DNA of 10,335 nt from JBDREA01 sp043820265 (lineage in GTDB: Archaea > Altiarchaeota > Altiarchaeia > IMC4 > JBDREA01), in the NCBI GenBank assembly GCA_043820265.1, contig JBDREA010000125.1, forward strand, positions 1 through 10,335. Reading direction: 5' to 3'. Position 1 is the first letter of the stretch. The number at the start of each line of letters is the position of its first letter. The notes under the pieces are model-generated. The model saw only the letters and a list, made by a program, of their open reading frames with translations. It did not search any database and was not told where the DNA came from. Of this stretch, positions 4,536 to 10,335 are shown piece after piece. A program made the position numbers and the translations under genes.

Positions 4536-5414
4536 ATGGGATCAGGTACTACTAGAGCCCTGTGGTTGGGGTTAGCCCTTGTGACGCTATCGCTTCTAAT
4601 GCTTACTGATGTTTCAGGTGCAATACGCCATCAATACAAGATGGTTGTCGAGATCACACAGGTTGATGGAAATGAGTTGAATGCGACCGATTTCTGCGTC
4701 AACTCAACATTGGAGCTGAATTTCACAGACGACAACAGCGACAGGCCCCTCGACGAAGCAAAGACGTCGGTGTATTACGGCAGGAAGAAAATCGATAATC
4801 TGGAATCTGAAAGGGATGGTTTAGCCTATTTCACCCCGGAGCTAGTTGGTGACTACACTTTCATATCCTATAGAGACGACTATCGGGATACCGAACAAAC
4901 CATTTTTGTTTTAGATTGTCTTTTCCCAGGTGAAAATATGACTTCCTCGGAAAATGAATCCCTGAAAATCGATAATGGGTCTTCTATGGTCTTGGAAAAC
5001 GATTCCATTGCTGAAAACATCACCGATCCTGTGGAAACGGGAAATGAAGTAAACCATTCTGAACAAAATATGTCGGAGGAAACCACAATAACCTTGCCTG
5101 AAACGACAACTTCATCTTCAGCGACAACGGTCGAGCCAGTCGAAACATCAACATCTTCTACCTTTCCCACCTCGATATCGATTCCCCCCAAACCAACCTC
5201 CTCGATCGAGGAAAAACCGCTACTGGTAGTCAAAGAACCAAAGATCCCATTGTCCCTATTTTTGCTGGTGATTGTTTTCATAGGAGCTTTGCTCGTCCTC
5301 TACTTTGGGATACTCCAGTTCAGAAAGGAAGAGAGAAATTCAAAACTTGGGGGAAAACCCAAAACCCTTGAAAGCAAAGTAAAGAAGGGGAAAAAATCCA
5401 AACTGGGGAAATGA
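4536..5414 (+). CDS. Membrane-anchored surface protein with S/T-rich stalk
   Basis: A 292-residue protein from the ATG at 4536. Order: signal peptide (ALWLGLALVTLSLLMLTDVSGA), a beta-rich domain (about 30-130, with TSVYYGRKKIDN, LAYFTPELVGDYTFISY and two Cys), a long Thr/Ser/Pro stalk with about ten NxS/T sequons in the ectodomain as a whole, one transmembrane helix (LSLFLLVIVFIGALLVLYFG), and a basic cytoplasmic tail ending GKKSKLGK. It is a type I membrane protein, probably glycosylated. The beta domain looks like an Ig-like or carboxypeptidase-regulatory-like fold, but I cannot assign it. An in-frame ATG at 4461 would start 25 residues earlier, inside the inverted repeats and without a signal-like start, so I reject it. 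The stop overlaps the next start as ATGA. Confidence 0.8.
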   Translation: MGSGTTRALWLGLALVTLSLLMLTDVSGAIRHQYKMVVEITQVDGNELNATDFCVNSTLELNFTDDNSDRPLDEAKTSVYYGRKKIDNLESERDGLAYFTPELVGDYTFISYRDDYRDTEQTIFVLDCLFPGENMTSSENESLKIDNGSSMVLENDSIAENITDPVETGNEVNHSEQNMSEETTITLPETTTSSSATTVEPVETSTSSTFPTSISIPPKPTSSIEEKPLLVVKEPKIPLSLFLLVIVFIGALLVLYFGILQFRKEERNSKLGGKPKTLESKVKKGKKSKLGK

Positions 5415-6700
5415 GAAATAATCCTGTTCTTCAACTGGCCATAGACCTCCAAGACCTCGACAGGGCTCTTAAAGTAGCAAGAGAGGCGCAAGCATCAGTG
5501 GATTTCATCGAGGCCGGGACTCCGCTAATAAACAGCGAGGGAATGAACGCAGTCCGTGCATTAAAATCCGAGTTCCCAGACAAATCAATTGTCGCCGACG
5601 TCAAGATCATGGATGCCGGCCGAACGGAAGTGGAGGGAGCGTTAAAATCGGGAGCCGATATAGTGTCTGTTTTAGCCAACGCATCAGATGCGACGATCAA
5701 AGAATGCGTCGAAGCGGCCCAAAACCTCGGAGGAAAAATTTTATGCGACCTGATTGGGGTAAAAGACCCCATCAAACGGGCCAAACAGGTCGAAAGACTC
5801 GGGGTAGACTATATAAGCGTCCACATCGCAATCGACGAGCAGATGGCTGCAAAACAACCGTTTACGGTACTAAAAAAGATAACTGATGCAGTCAGCATCC
5901 CAGTCGCACTTGCAGGGGGGATAAATTCCGAGACCGCATCAGAAGCAGTCAAGGCCGGAGCACAGATAATCATCGTGGGAGGAGCCATCACAAAGGCCGA
6001 GGACGCAAAAAAGGCCGCCGCCCAGATCAGAAAGGCGATTTCAACAAAAAGAAAGATCAAGACCAAACTCTTTAAACGTTCAACCGACGTAAGAGAAATA
6101 TTGGGTAGGGTATCTACAGCTAATGTATCGGATGCCATGCATCGAGCCCAACCTCTCGATGGGATTGTGAGCCTCATACCCGGCGCAAAAGCAGTGGGTC
6201 AGGCGGTGACTGTGAGAACCTACCCAGGTGACTGGGCCAAACCAGTTGAAGCCATCGACGAAGCAAAAAAAGGAGATGTCATAGTCATCGACGCGGGAGG
6301 CGTCGGACCGGCCCTCTGGGGGGAGCTCGCAACGACCTCGGCCGTCCAAAAGAAGCTCTCAGGTGTCGTTGTCGACGGCGCAGTCCGGGATGTGGAGGAG
6401 ATATTAAAGATGAGATTCCCGGTGTTCTGCCGTCTCGTATCTCCCCAGGCAGGCGAACCAAAAGGGTTGGGTGAAATCGGCGTTCCGGTGAATGTGGGGG
6501 GAGTCGGCGTCAAACCCGGCGACTGGATAATCGCAGACGACGACGGAGTACTCGCCATACCCCAAGAAAAAGCAGTCGAGGTAGCAAACCGAGCAATGGA
6601 CATACTCGAACGGGAAAACAGGATAAGAAAAGAAATAAAAACAGAAAAAAGCACGCTAAGCAAAGTCACACACCTACTGAAGTGGGAGAAAAAAAGCTGA
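5411..6700 (+). CDS. Fused 3-hexulose-6-phosphate synthase / RraA-like protein
   Basis: A 429-residue two-domain enzyme. Residues 1-210 form an HPS barrel of the OMP decarboxylase superfamily: LAIDL (Asp12), FIEAGTPLI (Glu34), VADVKIMDAG (Asp63, Lys65, Asp68), ISVHIAID (His138), and the phosphate-binding GGI (169-171) and VGGAIT (189-194). HPS joins formaldehyde to ribulose-5-phosphate; in archaea the reverse direction supplies pentose phosphate. Residues about 225-410 form an RraA/HMG-aldolase-like domain with WGELATTSAV, VVDGAVRD (Arg326-Asp327) and ADDDGV. This fusion is a known archaeal arrangement; the second domain's role is unsettled. A Lys-rich linker (213-223) joins them. GGGG lies three bases before the ATG, which overlaps the preceding stop (ATGA). 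The phosphohexuloisomerase partner is not in the window. Confidence 0.93.
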   Translation: MRNNPVLQLAIDLQDLDRALKVAREAQASVDFIEAGTPLINSEGMNAVRALKSEFPDKSIVADVKIMDAGRTEVEGALKSGADIVSVLANASDATIKECVEAAQNLGGKILCDLIGVKDPIKRAKQVERLGVDYISVHIAIDEQMAAKQPFTVLKKITDAVSIPVALAGGINSETASEAVKAGAQIIIVGGAITKAEDAKKAAAQIRKAISTKRKIKTKLFKRSTDVREILGRVSTANVSDAMHRAQPLDGIVSLIPGAKAVGQAVTVRTYPGDWAKPVEAIDEAKKGDVIVIDAGGVGPALWGELATTSAVQKKLSGVVVDGAVRDVEEILKMRFPVFCRLVSPQAGEPKGLGEIGVPVNVGGVGVKPGDWIIADDDGVLAIPQEKAVEVANRAMDILERENRIRKEIKTEKSTLSKVTHLLKWEKKS

Positions 6701-6728
6701 CTTGAACGCAATTGCCGAAGGTGGACAA

Positions 6729-6908
6729 TTAACTTTGGTATTTTCTTTTCTTCTCTGGGTACATTTCCAGTATCCCCTTCTCTGTAGCTTCGCATATCCC
6801 TCTTTCGGTGATAAGTCCTGTTATCAGCCTTGCCGGTGTGACGTCGAAGGCGTAGTTGACGGATGGGCTTTCTTTGGGAGTCAATAAGACTTCCCTGATT
6901 TTTCCGTT
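6729..6908 (-). pseudogene. Detached 3' end of mtnA (last ~55 codons)
   Basis: Read leftward, this encodes NGKIREVLLTPKESPSVNYA, then FDVTPARLITGLITERGICE and the EMYPEKKRK tail, matching the C-terminus of the MtnA encoded at 9184-10296. Bases 6738-6907 align with 9184-9353 at a constant offset of 2446 without indels. I count 16 differences by hand: 13 silent, two amino-acid changes (Ser to Ala, Lys to Glu) and one that turns the stop TAA into TAC, adding YQS before a new stop. Upstream the frame is unrelated (FYDYIN) and reaches the TGA of the beta-helix gene. It has no start of its own. It lies 28 bases from the convergent HPS-RraA stop and may be the original chromosomal mtnA end. Confidence 0.9.
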
Positions 6909-6938
6909 GATGTAATCGTAAAAAAGGGAAGGAAAAAA

Positions 6939-9083
6939 TCAGATGTTTATGTATGTGCTGATGAGGTTCCAGCCGCTTTCGAGCGTCCACTGCTGTGTTG
7001 CTGTGAGCGTCAAAGGGTGGTAGTCGACGTCCTGGAAGGAATAGGTTTGGTCGCAGATGCCGTCGTCGTCTGCGCTTGTGCAGGTCTGCGAGAAACCAAG
7101 ACCGGTTGGCAGCGCCCAGTAGTTCCCGCCGAGGGTCGGCTTGCCGATGATGCTAGTTCCCGTCTGCCGCGACGTGTTCAAGAAATTGGCAAAGCTGGTG
7201 CCGTCGCGGTAGTAGTTGCTGCCGCTATTGTTGAGGAAGTTGTTGTAGACAGTGTTGTTGCCACTACTGGTGAAATAGATGCCAGTATTACCACTGGCAG
7301 AAACCCTATTGTCGGCCAGAGTGTTTCCAAATCCGTCGTTTATCCGCAAGCCAAACTGGAAACTCGAAGGCAACGTATTATTCAACATCGCACTATTTTC
7401 AACATCGTTAAAGTATATTCCAGACTCCCACTCGCTCACCACTAGATTCCGGACAGTCACATTCGACAACGTCAAACCCGACTTGTAAACATAAACACCA
7501 GTATTATACCAGTCATCAGGGCCATCAACCATAAAACCCTGACCATCAAAAACAACATCACTAGACGAAATCGTAATACACTCTGAAGCAGACGAATTTA
7601 TGATGTCTGCGCCAAGTTGATAGGTGCCCGGCTGGTTAATTGGAGTACACGCAGTCATAGGCTGCCCTGTCGTGCCAGCCAAAGGATTGTAGTCAATGTC
7701 CTGAAAGGAATAATACGCCTCACACAAACCATCGGCGTTGCTGTCACTACACGTCTCAGAAAAACCGGTGCCACTCGGTGTCGCCCAAAAGTTGCCGCTA
7801 ATCCAAGACCCACCAAGAATGTTTGTTGCATTCTGTCGTGTCGTATTGAGGTAGTTATTGTAGACGGTACCGTCGCGGTAGTAGTTGCTGCCGCTATTGT
7901 TGAGATAGTTGTTGTAGACGGTGTTGTTGCCGCTTGATGTATAGTATACTCCCACGTTTGGACTTCCCTTGACGGTGTTGGAGTGTAGCGTGTTGTAGAA
8001 GGAGTCCTCAAGCCGCAAACCGCGAGTGTTGTTGAAGGCAGTGTTATTGATCATAGAGCCATTCCGTGTATTGCGATACTTGATTCCGGCCTCCGCCCAA
8101 TCGCTTACCAACACATTTCGGACCGTGATGTTGACGAGCGTTGAACTCGAGTTGTATGCGTATACCCCGATAGAAGAATCGCTCAATGTCCCATCAACCA
8201 AGTAGCCCTGGCCGTTGAGATCCACGTCGTGTGAAGAGATCGTGATGCACGGCGACGTGGAGGAGTTCCTTATGTCTGCGCCAAGATGATAGGCGCCCGG
8301 CCGATTGATGTATCCGCATGCGGTCATCGCCTGACCGGTGGTTCCTGCCAAGGGATTGTAGTCGATATCCTGATACGAATAATACGCCTCACACAAACCA
8401 TCGGCGTTGCTGTCACTACACGTCTCAGAAAAACCGGTGCCACTAGGTGTCGCCCAGAAATTGCCCCCTATGAAGCTGCCGCCGAGGATATTGGAGCCAG
8501 AAGCAAGCGTCGTGTTGAGGTAGTTCGAATACGTCGTTCCGTCCCGGTAGTAGTTGCTTCCGCTGTTGTTGAGGTAGTTGTTATAGATAGAGTTGTTGCC
8601 GCTGCTGGTGGGATAGATACCGACGTTCGTGGCACCGGTAACCACGTTACTATACAGTGTATTGAAAAAGGAATCTTCCAGACGCAGACCGCGATAGCTT
8701 GAGGAAACGGAATTATTTACCATCGAACTGTTCTGAACGTTGGTAAACTTTATCCCTGCCTCGTTCCAGTCGCTTGCCAGGACGTTCTGGACGGTCACGT
8801 TGGTCAGGGTGCCCCCCGCATTGTAGACGTAGACACCCACAGAATAATCGTTATCCCTCCCGTCGACCATGTATCCCTGGCCGTTGAAGTCGACATTGCT
8901 CGAGGAGATGGTGATACACGGATATGTGGAGTAGTTCACGATGTCTTGTGTGAGGACGTAGGTGCCCGGCGTGTTGATGGTCGTGCAGGAGGAGACATTC
9001 GTCTGGGCTGAGGTTAACCCAGAGAAAAAAGAGAATATCAGTAGTTTTAGTATGATAGGGTGTATTTTTCTTTGGAAGCCCAT
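6939..9083 (-). CDS. Secreted beta-helix protein with three 223-residue repeats, C-terminus probably truncated
   Basis: A 714-residue protein from the ATG at 9081-9083; a TTG two codons earlier is less likely. A signal peptide (to about residue 26, FFSGLTSA) precedes three repeats of exactly 223 residues beginning at Cys33, Cys256 and Cys479 (C-x-x-I-N-x-P-G-x-Y). Each repeat carries CITISS, VDFNGQGYMVDG and NVTVRN, then GLRLEDS, TSSGNNTVYNNYLNNSGSN, and an ETCSDSNADGLCEAYYS loop with paired Cys. The short strand turns with Asn ladders are those of NosD/PbH1-type right-handed beta-helices; well over twenty NxS/T sequons suggest a glycosylated surface or exported protein. The final QQWTLESGWNLIS looks like the start of a further domain that ends abruptly (TYINI) beside the mtnA fragment. 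A TATA-like box lies 24-32 bases upstream, so it is probably leaderless. Confidence 0.9.
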   Translation of the reverse strand: MGFQRKIHPIILKLLIFSFFSGLTSAQTNVSSCTTINTPGTYVLTQDIVNYSTYPCITISSSNVDFNGQGYMVDGRDNDYSVGVYVYNAGGTLTNVTVQNVLASDWNEAGIKFTNVQNSSMVNNSVSSSYRGLRLEDSFFNTLYSNVVTGATNVGIYPTSSGNNSIYNNYLNNSGSNYYRDGTTYSNYLNTTLASGSNILGGSFIGGNFWATPSGTGFSETCSDSNADGLCEAYYSYQDIDYNPLAGTTGQAMTACGYINRPGAYHLGADIRNSSTSPCITISSHDVDLNGQGYLVDGTLSDSSIGVYAYNSSSTLVNITVRNVLVSDWAEAGIKYRNTRNGSMINNTAFNNTRGLRLEDSFYNTLHSNTVKGSPNVGVYYTSSGNNTVYNNYLNNSGSNYYRDGTVYNNYLNTTRQNATNILGGSWISGNFWATPSGTGFSETCSDSNADGLCEAYYSFQDIDYNPLAGTTGQPMTACTPINQPGTYQLGADIINSSASECITISSSDVVFDGQGFMVDGPDDWYNTGVYVYKSGLTLSNVTVRNLVVSEWESGIYFNDVENSAMLNNTLPSSFQFGLRINDGFGNTLADNRVSASGNTGIYFTSSGNNTVYNNFLNNSGSNYYRDGTSFANFLNTSRQTGTSIIGKPTLGGNYWALPTGLGFSQTCTSADDDGICDQTYSFQDVDYHPLTLTATQQWTLESGWNLISTYINI
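7002..8987 (-). repeat. Three tandem 669-base repeats inside the beta-helix gene
   Basis: Repeat 1 is 8987-8319, repeat 2 is 8318-7650, and repeat 3 runs from 7649 to about 7002. Aligned landmarks are always 669 bases (223 codons) apart: tgtagtc at 7019, 7688 and 8357 (the last with the same flank). Repeats 1 and 2 share a block of 68 identical bases (8377-8444 and 7708-7775); repeats 2 and 3 share a 35-base identical block (7870-7904 and 7201-7235). Identity is patchy, pointing to recent conversion on an older triplication. Confidence 0.85.
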
Positions 9084-9106
9084 GTCCAAAAATATAGGCT
9101 CTTCGA

Positions 9107-9115
9107 CTTAAAAAT
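9107..9115 (-). promoter_or_regulatory. TATA-like box of the beta-helix gene
   Basis: On the minus strand ATTTTTAAG lies 24-32 bases before the ATG at 9083, and no ribosome binding site is present. This fits a leaderless transcript. The 100-base gap up to mtnA also contains T-runs on the minus strand (in the complement of 9115-9147) that could end the mtnA transcript. Confidence 0.5.
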
Positions 9116-9183
9116 CATAAAAATTCCCACAGAAAAATTTTCCTTATTAAAGGTTTTGTCGAAAGAGGCACAACATTAATCCT

Positions 9184-10296
9184 TTACTTTCTCTTCTTTT
9201 CTGGGTACATTTCCAGTATTCCTTTTTCTGTTGCTTTGCAGATCCCTCTTTCTGTTATCAGTCCTGTTATCAGCCTTGAGGGTGTGACGTCGAAGGCGTA
9301 GTTGACCGATGGGCTTTCTTTGGGAGTCAATAAGACTTCCCTGATTTTTCCGTCAAAGAATCCTCGGGCGTATTTTACTTCTTCTCCTCTTCTTTGCTCG
9401 ATTGGGATTTCTGCGACTCCATCTCTTTTCTCCCAGTCGAATGTCGATGAAGGCAATGCTACGTAGAATGGGATGTCGTTGTCTTTTGCAGCTAATGCCT
9501 TCAGGTAGGTTCCTATCTTGTTTGCGACATCGCCCGTGTAGGTCGTCCGATCTGTGCCGACGATGACCAAATCCACCATGCCGTGCTGCATAAGGTGGCC
9601 GCCTACGTTGTCTGCGATCACTGTGTGTGGGACCCCGTGTTGGGCTAGCTCCCAGGCGGTGAGCCTTGCGCCCTGGTTTCTGGGCCGCGTTTCGTCGACC
9701 CAGACGTGGACTTTAATGCCCTTGTCGAAGGCGGCGTAGATTGGGGCTGTCGCGGAACCGTAGTCAACGAATGCGAGCCAGCCCGCGTTGCAATGGGTGA
9801 GGATGTTCACTACTTCTCCCTTTTTCCCCTTGGAGATCTCTTCGATTATCTTTAACCCATGCTCGCCGATGCGTTTACAGTATTGTGCATCCTCATCTGC
9901 TATCTCTTCTGCTGTATTTTTTGCTATCCCGATTTTTCCTTCTAGAGTGGTACTTTTTTTCATCGCATCAAGCTGTCGGTTCACCGCCCAGGCGAGATTC
10001 ATAGCAGTTGGACGCTGAGCCTTTAACTTTTCTCCTGATTTTTGAAGGAATTCATCAAATGAGTTATCTCTTGGGGCGTTCAAAGCGGAAACATACATCC
10101 CATATCCTGCGGTTGCACCGATAAGTCCCGCCCCGCGCACGTGCATCTCCTTGATGGCAGCGCAGAAGTCGTCAACAGTTTTCAAGTCTTCGATAACGAA
10201 TTCATGGGGCAGATCCCTCTGGTCGATTATCTGGACAACGGAGTCGTCTCCAGGCTTAAGCCAGATAGTCCTATAATGCTTTCCTTCGACATTCAA
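9184..10296 (-). CDS. mtnA: S-methyl-5-thioribose-1-phosphate isomerase (MtnA)
   Basis: A 370-residue protein of the eIF2B-like aldose-ketose isomerase family. It converts methylthioribose-1-phosphate to methylthioribulose-1-phosphate in methylthioadenosine salvage. Key motifs: VRGAGLIGA (53-61), THCNAG with catalytic Cys169, WVDETRPRNQGARLTAWEL (199-217), GTDRTTYTGDVANKIGT with catalytic Asp249 and Asn259-Lys260, and FYVALPSSTFD (277-287). Length and the VDETRPRNQG motif favour MtnA over the shorter ribose-1,5-bisphosphate isomerase. The start is TTG at 10294-10296: AAGGTGATT ends four bases before it and the next in-frame Met is residue 51. In some archaea this enzyme feeds deoxysugar or aromatic precursor routes, which the window cannot decide. 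Its last ~55 codons are duplicated at 6729-6908. Confidence 0.93.
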   Translation of the reverse strand: MNVEGKHYRTIWLKPGDDSVVQIIDQRDLPHEFVIEDLKTVDDFCAAIKEMHVRGAGLIGATAGYGMYVSALNAPRDNSFDEFLQKSGEKLKAQRPTAMNLAWAVNRQLDAMKKSTTLEGKIGIAKNTAEEIADEDAQYCKRIGEHGLKIIEEISKGKKGEVVNILTHCNAGWLAFVDYGSATAPIYAAFDKGIKVHVWVDETRPRNQGARLTAWELAQHGVPHTVIADNVGGHLMQHGMVDLVIVGTDRTTYTGDVANKIGTYLKALAAKDNDIPFYVALPSSTFDWEKRDGVAEIPIEQRRGEEVKYARGFFDGKIREVLLTPKESPSVNYAFDVTPSRLITGLITERGICKATEKGILEMYPEKKRK

Positions 10297-10335
10297 ACCG
10301 AATCACCTTAAGAGAATATGAATCTATCGGAGAAA

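Noticed and set aside
6220..6990. 256-codon minus-strand frame overlapping HPS-RraA and the mtnA fragment
   Set aside because: Most of it is antisense to a well-supported enzyme gene, and the rest reads the mtnA fragment in the wrong frame.
7017..8702. Several long plus-strand open frames opposite the beta-helix gene
   Set aside because: They recur at the 669-base period of the minus-strand repeats, give low-complexity Val/Ala/Arg proteins and have no start signals; they are antisense shadows.
9184..10296. Ribose-1,5-bisphosphate isomerase (AMP pathway) instead of MtnA
   Set aside because: The two families are related, but the length, the VDETRPRNQGARLTAWEL motif and the THCNAG/GTDR contexts match MtnA better.

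Overview
The window is archaeal. It opens with an Sm-like (LSm) gene and a ribosomal protein eL37 gene, a pairing typical of archaea. It carries a tRNA-Val gene whose intron sits in a bulge-helix-bulge splice motif. Several genes have a TATA-like box about 25-32 bases before the start codon, as expected for leaderless transcripts, while others use GGTGATC-type ribosome binding sites. Two secreted proteins are rich in NxS/T sequons, and two have Thr/Ser-rich stalks. I cannot name the lineage.

Layout. (1) 1-365: the LSm (cut by the window edge) and eL37 operon, then a T-run terminator and an opposing small membrane protein (394-738). (2) 739-1513: no protein gene. This stretch holds an intron-containing tRNA-Val(GAC) at 1201-1384. 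A 364-base array of hairpins lies before it, starting right after a second copy of the first 15 bases of the tRNA. A degenerate copy of the intron and T-arm lies after it. (3) 1514-3536: accessory DNA, comprising a RelE/ParE-type toxin with a ribbon-helix-helix antitoxin, a lipoprotein, and the first ~23 codons of a DUF4062-type gene that has lost the rest. T-arm-like scraps resembling the tRNA-Val 3' half occur at the borders of these modules. (4) 3550-4369: a YqeG-type HAD phosphatase behind a two-helix membrane protein, read leftward. (5) 4370-6700: a divergent promoter region with nested inverted repeats, then an S/T-rich membrane-anchored surface protein translationally coupled (ATGA) to a fused hexulose-6-phosphate synthase/RraA-like enzyme. 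(6) 6701-10335: methylthioribose-1-phosphate isomerase (mtnA) at the right end. To its left is a secreted beta-helix protein made of three 223-residue repeats, and beyond that a detached second copy of the last ~55 codons of mtnA.

How the parts fit. Housekeeping genes (LSm/eL37, tRNA-Val, HPS-RraA, mtnA) form the backbone, with two zones of inserted or rearranged DNA. One zone starts at tRNA-Val, a common kind of integration target in archaea, although no integrase is visible. The other lies between the duplicated mtnA tails, which sit at a constant 2446-base offset without indels and differ mainly at silent positions; this fits a single-crossover insertion of related DNA. HPS-RraA would link formaldehyde, hexulose phosphate and ribulose-5-phosphate, and MtnA would act in methylthioadenosine salvage. 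The surface protein, beta-helix protein and lipoprotein all act outside the membrane.

The part least explained by known features is the hairpin array around tRNA-Val (822-1493).
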